Positions 1 to 7,719 of a DNA stretch of 64,000 nucleotides are shown here, piece by piece (the first letter of the stretch is position 1; each line of letters opens with the position of its first letter). Origin of the DNA: an uncultured Nitrosomonas sp. GTDB lineage: Bacteria > Pseudomonadota > Gammaproteobacteria > Burkholderiales > Nitrosomonadaceae. The DNA is taken from NCBI GenBank assembly GCA_949281375.1, contig CASDLT010000026.1:62001-126000 (forward strand), written 5' to 3'. The position numbers and the translations under genes are program-made. Under the pieces are notes generated by a model. That model did no database searches, had not been told where the DNA came from, and saw only the letters and a list, made by a program, of their open reading frames with translations.

Positions 1-60
1 TTCTTTGTCGATGGAATCGTTCGCGTTCAAAGGTTTCGTTGATAAGGCTTGCTCAGCCAT
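1..60 (-). CDS. N-terminal fragment of a gene running off the left edge (possibly a DUF493/YbeD-like protein)
   Basis: An ATG on the minus strand at 60 opens 20 codons that stay open to the window edge. It overlaps the last codons and TGA stop of the D,D-carboxypeptidase gene in another frame, which suggests translational coupling. The visible residues (MAEQALSTKP...) are a low-complexity leader and do not identify a family. In many betaproteobacteria the dacC gene is followed by a DUF493 gene and lipB/lipA, so a DUF493 protein is a guess from gene order only. Confidence 0.35.
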   Translation of the reverse strand, partial: MAEQALSTKPLNANDSIDKE

Positions 61-1318
61 GGGAGCGCACAACCAGGCATTCCATTTTCTGGCGAGATAA
101 ATTCTGGCAGGCCGACCGCGCCTGATTTTCCTGTAATCCAACCAATCGAGCGCGATAGAATTTACGGTTGCTCACTTCCACTTCAGTAATGACAACGGAG
201 CCAGGCACCCAACGCGTCACTGCCTGGGCATGGGCCTGGGCCCGATCGTGAGCGTTGTACGAACCGATCTGTATTTCCCAACTTTTGTTGCGCGTGAACG
301 AAACCTTCTGGGGTTGAGCGCGCAATTCCGTCCGGGCCGTTTTGATTGTCGCCGCGGGTTCAGGCGATTGTTTCAGCGGGCGAACGTTTTTTGCTGACGG
401 TGCGGCCGGGCTGTTTTTTTTCGCAATGACAGGTGCTTTGGAGGTTGGCGATGAATTGCTGGCTAGCTGAATAGTTTTTTCGCCTGAGAAACTGCGTTCC
501 AGCAATTGTGACATGTATTGATCGCGCGAAGCAGCCGTCGGACCGCCCATCACTACAGCAATCACACGGCGCTCACCGCGTTTGGCGGAAGTCGCAACGT
601 TGAATCCCGACGCGCGAATAAAACCGGTTTTTAGGCCATCCACTCCGCGGGTATTGCTGATCATGCGGTTATGGCTGTTGTAGACAGTTCCCTGGTGACT
701 GAATGATCGGGTTGAAAAGTAATGATAATACTGTGGAAAATCCTTCATCAATCGTATCGACAGCGTAATCAGATCTCGAGCCGTCGTTTTTTGTTCATGA
801 TCGGGCAATCCCGAGGCATTTTTGAAGGTCGTGGAATGCATGCCCAAGGTACGCGCCTTGGCAGTCATCATGCGTGCAAAATGCATTTCGGTGTTGCCCA
901 ATGCTTCTGCCACGACGGCGGCGACATCGTTGGCGGAGCGCACGATCAAGGCAGGGATCGCATCACGTACGCTCAGCGTGTCGCCGATTTGCAAATTGAT
1001 TTTGGTTGGCGGCATTTGCGCGGCATGAGCAGAGACAGGCATGCGGCTGTCCAACGTTATCTTGCGTTGCTCCAGAGCTTCGAATAATAAGTACAACGTC
1101 ATCATTTTGGTGAGCGAAGCCGGATAGCGGCTGGCATCGGCGTTGGATTCGTGCAGAACTTCTCCGCTCTCGGCATCGATCGCTATGGATGCGTGGCGCG
1201 GATTGGCGTGAACCGTGCGAGCATGCGCCAGCAGAACCATCGACAGCACAATAAGGGCTAAAGACAATCCCGCGCCCATTCGCTTCAAAATCACTGTTTG
1301 TCTGATACCGTTCATCAT
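53..1318 (-). CDS. dacC: D-alanyl-D-alanine carboxypeptidase (PBP5/6 type) with C-terminal SPOR domain
   Basis: A penicillin-binding protein of about 421 residues that trims the terminal D-Ala from peptidoglycan pentapeptides in the periplasm. All three active-site motifs of peptidase family S11 are visible: SLTK near residue 68, SAN near residue 128 and KTG in GLKTGF. A hydrophobic signal peptide ending near THVA/VHA precedes the catalytic domain. A basic Pro/Ala/Lys-rich linker follows, then a C-terminal SPOR-like domain (WEIQIGSY...), which in other proteins binds denuded septal glycan. The open frame extends 34 codons upstream to a TTG. I prefer the ATG at 1318 (or the adjacent ATG at 1315) because the signal peptide begins there. 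The SPOR domain suggests a role at the division site, but that is inference. Symbol assigned by family only. Confidence 0.9.
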   Translation of the reverse strand: MMNGIRQTVILKRMGAGLSLALIVLSMVLLAHARTVHANPRHASIAIDAESGEVLHESNADASRYPASLTKMMTLYLLFEALEQRKITLDSRMPVSAHAAQMPPTKINLQIGDTLSVRDAIPALIVRSANDVAAVVAEALGNTEMHFARMMTAKARTLGMHSTTFKNASGLPDHEQKTTARDLITLSIRLMKDFPQYYHYFSTRSFSHQGTVYNSHNRMISNTRGVDGLKTGFIRASGFNVATSAKRGERRVIAVVMGGPTAASRDQYMSQLLERSFSGEKTIQLASNSSPTSKAPVIAKKNSPAAPSAKNVRPLKQSPEPAATIKTARTELRAQPQKVSFTRNKSWEIQIGSYNAHDRAQAHAQAVTRWVPGSVVITEVEVSNRKFYRARLVGLQENQARSACQNLSRQKMECLVVRSHG

Positions 1319-1656
1319 AAAAATGCCTGAGAGTGACTGAATATTACCGTTAAGGCCATTCTCATACAATTGCAATTTTTGCAAATGAGAAATAAGGGCA
1401 AAAAACCGCCTTAAATTCAACTACAAGACTGCCAGAGAGGATCACTCTGATGCACGGGCAGCGGCAATTAGCATAAAACATATATATTATTCATATGGTT
1501 GATGATAAATTGACGTGCTTGTGCTTTGCGATAGATCGGGAGTATTGATGTAAGCACATTGATCGTCAAATTGTAGTTTTCTTCATCACAATATTACAAA
1601 AACACTCTCAAGATGCGGTAGCATAGCGGCATTTCTTGAAATGTTGCCGATCGATT
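1319..1656. other. Divergent intergenic region between dacC and argJ
   Basis: About 340 bases without a supported gene. It is AT-rich around 1470-1520 and must hold the divergent promoters of the carboxypeptidase and argJ. I could not pick convincing -35/-10 pairs. No tRNA or strong hairpin was seen. Confidence 0.5.
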
Positions 1657-2883
1657 ATGCCCGTTAATATTCCTACTTTGCTTCCTGAACATGTGTTGCC
1701 CGTTGACGGTATGACGCTCGGTATTGCCGAAGCGGGTATCAAAAAACCTAATCGCAAGGATTTACTGGTGATGCTGCTGGACGAAGGTTCACAAGTCGCC
1801 GGAGTGTTTACCCAGAATCGTTTTTGCGCTGCGCCAGTTGTTGTTGCGAAGCAACATCTGACCCGATCTCATATACGCGGATTAGTGGTCAATACCGGTA
1901 ATGCCAATGCGGGAACTGGAGAAACGGGCATTCGGGATGCATTGGTGGCATGTAATGAATTGGCCAGATTGACTGGGCTGGCGCCACAGCAAATTTTACC
2001 CTTTTCGACCGGTGTGATCATGGAGCCGCTGCCGGTGGATAGAATAGTGGCCGGTCTGCCGGTAGCCGTGGCTAATTGCAAAAAGGATAATTGGTTCAGC
2101 GCAGCACAGGCCATCATGACCACAGATATCGTGCCGAAAGCGGCGTCTCGACAAGTGCAGATCGATGGCAGAACAGTGACGATTACCGGCATTGCGAAAG
2201 GTTCAGGCATGATACGCCCAAATATGGCCACAATGCTGGGGTATGTCGCCACTGATGCAGCCATCGATCACTCCGCATTGCAGTTCCTGACGAGGCATGC
2301 AGCCGATCGGTCGTTCAATCGGATCACCGTGGATGGTGATACTTCAACGAACGATGCGTTTATTGTCATCGCAACCGGAAAAGCGGGTCATCGAGAAATT
2401 ACCCGGCAGGATAGTGCAGAATTTGCCGTGTTGCAGGATGCGATCACGGCGATTGCCGCCGATCTGGCTAAAATGATTGTCCGCGATGGAGAAGGCGCGA
2501 CCAAATTCATTACCGTGCAAGTGGATGCTGGCAAGGATGCGGATGAATGTGCCAGAGTGGCATACGCGATTGCACATTCTCCGTTGGTCAAGACCGCATT
2601 TTTTGCTTCCGATCCCAATCTGGGGCGGATTCTCGCGGCGATCGGCTATGCTGGAATCGGGGATCTGGATGTCAGCAAACTGCAGCTCTTCCTGGATGAA
2701 GTGTTGGTGGCGGATCGAGGTGGCCGGGCACTGGATTATCACGAAGAGGACGGACAACGGGTGATGAACCAACCTGAGATTACAGTACGTGTTGTACTGA
2801 ATCGGGGGGAAGCGTCCACGACAGTGTGGACTTGCGATTTTTCATATGATTACGTCAAGATTAACGCCAGCTATCGCAGTTGA
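1657..2883 (+). CDS. argJ: Bifunctional glutamate N-acetyltransferase / amino-acid acetyltransferase ArgJ
   Basis: ArgJ transfers the acetyl group from N-acetylornithine to glutamate in the cyclic arginine pathway; bifunctional forms also use acetyl-CoA. The 408-residue product has the family's autocleavage site [14 protein letters not shown], with the new N-terminal nucleophile Thr at about residue 192, plus the NTGNANAGTG and DGEGATKF motifs. The frame is open from a TTG at 1636, but the ATG at 1657 ([12 protein letters not shown]) matches the usual N-terminus. Arginine is also a building block of cyanophycin, whose synthesis genes lie 9 kb downstream. The next gene starts only 9 bases after the stop, so cotranscription with it is likely. 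The cyclic versus linear pathway cannot be decided from one gene. Confidence 0.95.
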   Translation: MPVNIPTLLPEHVLPVDGMTLGIAEAGIKKPNRKDLLVMLLDEGSQVAGVFTQNRFCAAPVVVAKQHLTRSHIRGLVVNTGNANAGTGETGIRDALVACNELARLTGLAPQQILPFSTGVIMEPLPVDRIVAGLPVAVANCKKDNWFSAAQAIMTTDIVPKAASRQVQIDGRTVTITGIAKGSGMIRPNMATMLGYVATDAAIDHSALQFLTRHAADRSFNRITVDGDTSTNDAFIVIATGKAGHREITRQDSAEFAVLQDAITAIAADLAKMIVRDGEGATKFITVQVDAGKDADECARVAYAIAHSPLVKTAFFASDPNLGRILAAIGYAGIGDLDVSKLQLFLDEVLVADRGGRALDYHEEDGQRVMNQPEITVRVVLNRGEASTTVWTCDFSYDYVKINASYRS

Positions 2884-2892
2884 GTCACCTCA

Positions 2893-3780
2893 ATGAATGA
2901 TATCGACAAACTCTGCATCAGAGCGGACAGACTGCTCGATCACTTGGAAAAACTTTTGCCACCGGCACAGCCTGATCCGGATTGGGAAACAGCTTTTGCA
3001 TTTCGCTGGTGCAAGCAAGGGCATTACAGCTACATGCGAGCCATTGTGCATCCGCACCAGATTACGCTGGATGCGCTAGCTGGCATTGATGAGCAAAAGC
3101 AGCGCATCGATCAGAACACACGACAGTTCGTGCAAGGTTTTTCAGCCAATAATGTATTGTTGACGGGTGCGCGCGGCACCGGCAAATCTTCGCTGATCAA
3201 GGCGGTACTGGGCCAATATGCCAAGGATGGGTTGCGCCTGATCGAGGTCGAGAAACATCATCTGATCGACTTGCATGATATTGTTGAGAAAATCTATCAG
3301 CGTCCGGAGCGGTTCATTCTGTTCTGCGATGATTTATCTTTCGAGACCGATGAGCCTGGGTATAAAGCGCTGAAAGTGGTGCTGGATGGTTCGATATCGG
3401 CAGTTTCCGATAATGTGCTGATTTACGCGACATCGAACCGACGTCATATGGTGCCGGAGTTTATGCGCGATAACCTCGATACCCGCCATAGTGATGGTGA
3501 AGTGCACCCGAGCGAAGCCATTGAAGAAAAAATTTCCTTATCGGAGCGTTTTGGTTTGTGGGTATCCTTTTATCCTTTTGATCAGGAAACTTATTTGCAA
3601 ATCGTGCGTACCTGGTTGAGTCACTTTGGCATGTCTGAAATGACCGCAGCGGCGCGCACAGAAGCATTGCAATGGGCATTGCAGCGAGGTTCACGCAGTG
3701 GCCGCGTTGCTTGGCAGTTTGCACGTGATTTGGCCGGCCGAGAACGGTCGGCCCTTCATCCTCATCCAGAGCCGAGTTGA
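2893..3780 (+). CDS. DUF815-family AAA ATPase
   Basis: A 295-residue P-loop ATPase. The Walker A motif GARGTGKSS lies near residue 92, a Walker B-like FCDDLSF near 143 and a sensor-like ATSNRR after it. This layout matches the DUF815 family of predicted AAA+ ATPases, whose cellular role is not established. It follows argJ by 9 bases and overlaps the next gene (MutT fusion) by four bases, indicating an argJ-DUF815-mutT transcription unit, an order often seen in betaproteobacteria. The function of the ATPase in that unit is unknown. Confidence 0.85.
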   Translation: MNDIDKLCIRADRLLDHLEKLLPPAQPDPDWETAFAFRWCKQGHYSYMRAIVHPHQITLDALAGIDEQKQRIDQNTRQFVQGFSANNVLLTGARGTGKSSLIKAVLGQYAKDGLRLIEVEKHHLIDLHDIVEKIYQRPERFILFCDDLSFETDEPGYKALKVVLDGSISAVSDNVLIYATSNRRHMVPEFMRDNLDTRHSDGEVHPSEAIEEKISLSERFGLWVSFYPFDQETYLQIVRTWLSHFGMSEMTAAARTEALQWALQRGSRSGRVAWQFARDLAGRERSALHPHPEPS

Positions 3781-4808
3781 ACCAGCCGCCGTTCGCATTT
3801 CCAGGATTTACCGCTGCCGTCGAAGTGGTTGCCGCTGTCATCATGCGTTCGGATGGTGAGTTTTTACTGACGCGTCGACCCGAAGGAAAAATATATGCAG
3901 GACATTGGGAATTTCCAGGCGGTAAAGTTGAACAGGATGAGCCCTTGCGTCATGCCTTGATTCGCGAACTTTGGGAAGAATTAGGTATTCAGGTTCGGGT
4001 TGCGCATCCGTGGTTGACGCGCGTTTTTTGCTATTCACATGCCAAGGTCAGGTTGCATTTTTTTCGCGTGCTGGAATGGGAAGGTGAGCCGATCGCTCGC
4101 GAAAACCAGGGCTTGAGCTGGCAATTTCCGCACCAGGTGGAAGTGTCTCCCATTTTGCCGGCGAATGCTCCCATTTTGCAAGGGTTGTCATTACCCTCAG
4201 TCTATGCGATTACCCAAGCGGCGGACGTTGGCTCTGATGTCGCATTGAAACGCATCGAATATGGATTGGAGAAAGGCATGCTGTTGTGGCAAATCCGTGA
4301 AAAACAGATGCCGCCGGAAATGCTGAAAAATTTCTCGCAGCAGGTCATTAAGCGCGTGCATGCGTGTGGAGGAAAGGTGATCATCAATGGCAATACGCAA
4401 CTGGCACGGCATATTGGTGCCGATGGCGTGCATCTGACCGCCGCGCAGTTGATGACGTTGTCGGCTCGTCCTGATCCGACCTATGGGATCTGTGGCGCAT
4501 CGTGCCATAACGCCGAAGAATTGTTTGTTGCCGAGCAACTGGGACTCGATTATGTGGTGTTAAGTCCTGTGAACCCCACGCTTAGTCATCCGGAAATTTC
4601 ACCACTGGGCTGGAGAAAATTCGCACGGTTAATTCAAGATTATTCTATGCCAGTGTATGCGCTTGGCGGACTCGGCAGGGAAGATGTGCCGATAGCGCAG
4701 GAAATGGGTGCGCATGGCATTGCGATGATGCGTGGGGCAGCGACTGAATCTTCTAAGACGGCCCCTGGACAGAATTCATTGGAACAGGGCGTGAGCCATA
4801 GACCGTGA
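3777..4808 (+). CDS. mutT: Nudix hydrolase (MutT-like) fused to thiamine-phosphate-synthase-like domain
   Basis: A 343-residue two-domain protein. Residues about 10-130 are a Nudix domain with the full Nudix box (G-x5-E-x7-REL-x-EE-x-G, in GGKVEQDEPLRHALIREL...), as in MutT 8-oxo-dGTP diphosphatases that clean the nucleotide pool. Residues about 140-330 form a TIM-barrel thiamine monophosphate synthase-like domain (VYAITQ..., GADGVHLT, DYVVLSPV, ALGGLG). The same fusion is common in beta- and gammaproteobacteria; the second domain's activity there is unproven. The start is a TTG at 3777 overlapping the previous stop. A later start would cut the first Nudix strand. Its 3' end overlaps the convergent diguanylate cyclase gene by 56 bases. 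Confidence 0.9.
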   Translation: MNQPPFAFPGFTAAVEVVAAVIMRSDGEFLLTRRPEGKIYAGHWEFPGGKVEQDEPLRHALIRELWEELGIQVRVAHPWLTRVFCYSHAKVRLHFFRVLEWEGEPIARENQGLSWQFPHQVEVSPILPANAPILQGLSLPSVYAITQAADVGSDVALKRIEYGLEKGMLLWQIREKQMPPEMLKNFSQQVIKRVHACGGKVIINGNTQLARHIGADGVHLTAAQLMTLSARPDPTYGICGASCHNAEELFVAEQLGLDYVVLSPVNPTLSHPEISPLGWRKFARLIQDYSMPVYALGGLGREDVPIAQEMGAHGIAMMRGAATESSKTAPGQNSLEQGVSHRP

Positions 4809-5901
4809 CCTGGTTTCTACCGCCCGATTTGGCCATATACAACGCTTGATCGGCTTTGTCCAACAGGGCGGCGGATAGTGTATCCAGATCCAGTGGTTGT
4901 ATGGTCATCAAGCTTTTCAGACATGCAATGCCGATCGAAATCGAAAACCTGAGCGGCTTGTCATTAAAATTGAACGTTGCCGAGCAGATCGCCAGGCGCA
5001 AGCGCTCTGCAACATCATGCGCGGCCTGTATCGTTGTCATAGGTAGAGCCACGACGAATTCTTCACCACCATAACGCGCCACGATATCGCAAGAACGAAC
5101 CTGTTCCTTGATCAAACTGACCATATGCTTCAAGACGCGATCTCCAGTCTGGTGGCCGAAGGTATCATTGATCTTTTTGAAATGATCGACATCCAGGAAC
5201 ATGCAGATCAGATCATCATCGCTGCGTATGCAACGGGCGATTTCTTCTTTGAGGCGTAAATCGAAATAACGGCGGTTATATGCTTGTGTCAATGCATCCT
5301 GATAACTTATTTCTTTGATTCTTTGTTGATTAAGGCAGTTCTCAATTGCAACGGCGGTCATGGCAGATAGTTTCTGCAGAAATAATGTCCCTATGCCTTC
5401 CTGATAGCGATTAATGTCGTGACTTAACAACAGCAACGCGCCAATGATCCGCTCACTTCGCATCAGGGGGAGCATTGCGGCGCTTTTCACCTGAAGCGAG
5501 CTGTTCAAATTGCCTGTCATCGATCGATATTTCTTCATCACGTCAGTGCCCAGCAGCGGTCGATCCGGTAATGACTGAATCAAATGTGCGTCAGTCTCGG
5601 TATCCAGAATGATCAATCGATTCGTGGAATAGCGACGTACGTCCTCATCTGGATTAAAAAACAAGTGCTCAGTGTCCTGGTGATGATCAATGAGGATGAG
5701 CGTGACATCCAGTAGCTGGAAGCGTTTGGGCATCTGGCATAGCAGTAGCTCGCTCAATTGCGCCGGAGTAGTGACTCCGATGATGTCGAATCCAAAGGAT
5801 TCATATAATTGCTGTTTTCTTTCGTTGGTCTGGGCTTGCTTGATGAGATTGTCCAGCTTGCGTTGCAGTAGCCGATTCTTCTCATAAAGTGAATCATCCA
5901 T
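4753..5901 (-). CDS. Diguanylate cyclase with N-terminal GAF/DUF484-like sensor domain
   Basis: A 382-residue cytoplasmic protein that should make cyclic di-GMP from two GTP. The C-terminal GGDEF domain carries the active-site signature GGEEF near residue 278, and an RxxD inhibitory I-site (RSCD) at the usual distance before it, so product inhibition is expected. The N-terminal half starts with a short coiled coil ([18 protein letters not shown]) followed by a GAF/DUF484-like domain. No membrane segment is seen. I chose the ATG at 5901 because it overlaps the yacG stop by eight bases (ATGGATGA), implying translational coupling; the open frame runs further upstream inside yacG. The stop lies inside the 3' end of the opposing mutT gene. 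Confidence 0.9.
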   Translation of the reverse strand: MDDSLYEKNRLLQRKLDNLIKQAQTNERKQQLYESFGFDIIGVTTPAQLSELLLCQMPKRFQLLDVTLILIDHHQDTEHLFFNPDEDVRRYSTNRLIILDTETDAHLIQSLPDRPLLGTDVMKKYRSMTGNLNSSLQVKSAAMLPLMRSERIIGALLLLSHDINRYQEGIGTLFLQKLSAMTAVAIENCLNQQRIKEISYQDALTQAYNRRYFDLRLKEEIARCIRSDDDLICMFLDVDHFKKINDTFGHQTGDRVLKHMVSLIKEQVRSCDIVARYGGEEFVVALPMTTIQAAHDVAERLRLAICSATFNFNDKPLRFSISIGIACLKSLMTIQPLDLDTLSAALLDKADQALYMAKSGGRNQVTVYGSRPVPMNSVQGPS

Positions 5902-6085
5902 TATGATGATCCGGTTTTTCATCTTCCTGGTCGTTGCCAGATTCTGGAATTCGATAGGATTCCTGTGCCCATTGAGACAAGTCATTTATTTTGCATCGCT
6001 CGGAGCAGAATGGACGAAACGGACTGCTGGAGTCCCAAACAACTTGTTTAGCGCATTGAGGGCATTTGACTATGTGCTTATGCAT
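5894..6085 (-). CDS. yacG: DNA gyrase inhibitor YacG (zinc-finger protein)
   Basis: A 63-residue protein with the family's zinc-binding pattern, CPQC near residues 9-12 and CSERC near 28-32, followed by the conserved W and acidic tail. YacG binds GyrB and blocks DNA gyrase in E. coli. In many proteobacteria yacG sits in a coaE-zapD-yacG cluster. Here zapD is about 25 kb away at 31.7 kb and yacG is instead coupled to a diguanylate cyclase gene. Length and motifs are typical, so the family call is firm. Confidence 0.9.
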   Translation of the reverse strand: MHKHIVKCPQCAKQVVWDSSSPFRPFCSERCKINDLSQWAQESYRIPESGNDQEDEKPDHHNG

Positions 6086-6359
6086 AAAACCAGATCATTG
6101 TTGGGTGAATAAATGCTATATGATGAGCAGATTTTTACAAAATAATCACGATTGTGATTGTAGAATTGCACTTTTTCTCATCCTACTCCGCGTTCTGGTT
6201 CATGGTGGCATATTAAAAATCCGACTTATTTTTTAGTGATATGCACATGTATCGCGCGTGATCATTTTGAGTCATCACATATTTTTGTGTATTTTACAAA
6301 AATTTTATAGATGTTGACCCACATTTTCTTAATTTATGTTTAATTACTTAAAGTAAAGG

Positions 6360-6935
6360 TTGATAATTCTGGCTACTCGTGAAGAAATTTCAGATTTTCT
6401 GATTGAAGTTGAGAAACGTGCCTATAAGCAGGCGTTGTTTGCAGTGCATGACGAACAGGCTGCATTGGACATCGTTCAGGATTCGATGATGAAACTTACT
6501 GTGAAGTATACTTCGAAACCGCCTGAGGAGTTGCCTTTGTTATTTCAACGTATTCTGCAGAATACCATTCGAGATTATTATCGCCGGCAGAAGACTCGGT
6601 CACTATGGACTACGTTGTTTTCAGCCTTTGTACCGAATGATCAAGATAAAGATCACGACGACTTCGATATTCTCGAAACGCTACAAGTGAAACAAGAATC
6701 TAACGAGCCTGATGCGCAACTCGAGAAAGCCCAGCTAATTGATTTAATGGAAAAAGCCATGGAAGTTTTACCTGCACGTCAACGCGAAGCATTCATATTG
6801 CGTTACTGGGAGGAAATGAGCCTGGCTGAAACCGCCGCAGTGATGAATTGCTCTGAGGGAAGTGTGAAAACCCATTGTTCCAGAGCTACTCATACACTGG
6901 CTTCGATACTCAGAGAAAGAGGGGTTAAATTATGA
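6360..6935 (+). CDS. ECF-type RNA polymerase sigma factor (betaproteobacterial, DUF3619-linked)
   Basis: About 190 residues with sigma-70 region 2 (DEQAALDIVQDSMMKL, then FQRILQNTIRDYYRRQK) and region 4 (LPARQREAFILRYWEEMSLAE..., HTH ending KTHCSRA). It matches the sigma factor that precedes DUF3619 genes in many betaproteobacteria, whose regulon is not known to me. The start is unusual: no ATG or GTG fits. A Shine-Dalgarno AAAGG at 6355-6359 directly abuts the TTG at 6360 but lies 9 bases before a CTG at 6369, and CTG-Ala-Thr-Arg-Glu matches the N-terminus expected from relatives as I recall them. The true start may be CTG 6369 (188 residues). The next gene overlaps by four bases. Confidence 0.88.
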   Translation: MIILATREEISDFLIEVEKRAYKQALFAVHDEQAALDIVQDSMMKLTVKYTSKPPEELPLLFQRILQNTIRDYYRRQKTRSLWTTLFSAFVPNDQDKDHDDFDILETLQVKQESNEPDAQLEKAQLIDLMEKAMEVLPARQREAFILRYWEEMSLAETAAVMNCSEGSVKTHCSRATHTLASILRERGVKL

Positions 6936-7531
6936 ACGAGCAAGAACTGGGAAAAGAAATTGCCAAATTACTGGATTTGAGTGCTGCTGAAAATATCAAG
7001 CAGAGTACTCTTTATCGGCTGCAATCCGCTCGTCGGGCAGCTTTGGAGAATTGTCACCCTACTCTGGAAATTATGAATTCAGGAAATGGTACCACGGTTT
7101 TTGGAGCCCATGCACCACATTTCCACCCTGGAAAATTAGTGTTGTTTCTGATCATTCTGTTTGTTTTTACGATGATTCCTGCGACTTATTGGCAATTTCT
7201 GGAGCGGGGAAAATTATCTGATGCCACAGTTCTGATCGATAATCTGCCCACGGAGACCAGTGTTGATGATGAGCACGAATTGATCGAGGAGTATATCGAT
7301 GATGTGCTCAAGTTGGTGGATGATTTATCGACGAATGCCCAGATTGAAGCCGTGCCTGAGGTACAGGATGACTTATCTCCAGATGTTTCGCCGATTTTGA
7401 ACGAACCTGAACCGATTTCCGATATGCCTGTTGAAGCATCCGTCGAAAATACCGTCGAACCGATTGAGAATACCCCGGCCGATATTCGTATGGATAACGA
7501 ATTGGATGAATGGCTGGATTCCCGGAATTGA
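6932..7531 (+). CDS. DUF3619-family membrane protein, probable partner of the upstream sigma factor
   Basis: A 199-residue protein. Residues about 1-60 are a soluble helical segment (MNEQELGKEIAKLLD...LYRLQSARRAAL), one transmembrane helix lies near residues 69-90 (LVLFLIILFVFTMIP), and the rest is an acidic, Glu/Asp/Pro-rich low-complexity tail. The ATG overlaps the sigma stop (ATGA), so the two genes are coupled. Position and topology resemble anti-sigma factors, but DUF3619 is not proven to be one. The acidic tail is unusually long by comparison with the family as I remember it. Confidence 0.8.
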   Translation: MNEQELGKEIAKLLDLSAAENIKQSTLYRLQSARRAALENCHPTLEIMNSGNGTTVFGAHAPHFHPGKLVLFLIILFVFTMIPATYWQFLERGKLSDATVLIDNLPTETSVDDEHELIEEYIDDVLKLVDDLSTNAQIEAVPEVQDDLSPDVSPILNEPEPISDMPVEASVENTVEPIENTPADIRMDNELDEWLDSRN

Positions 7532-7719
7532 TGACTGCCTAACACCATTTTCAGGCGTTTTCGATATGAGCTGGCTGCGGATTTCGTTCGCTACCTTATC
7601 ATCAATGGAATGTGCCCTATCAGGATAGGCCCGAGCAGGCAAAGTGGCATGTTTTGAACGTCGCCACCTCAGTTATTTTTCGTCATTAAACTCCGAAGGT
7701 ATTTTTTGTAGCTTAGCGA

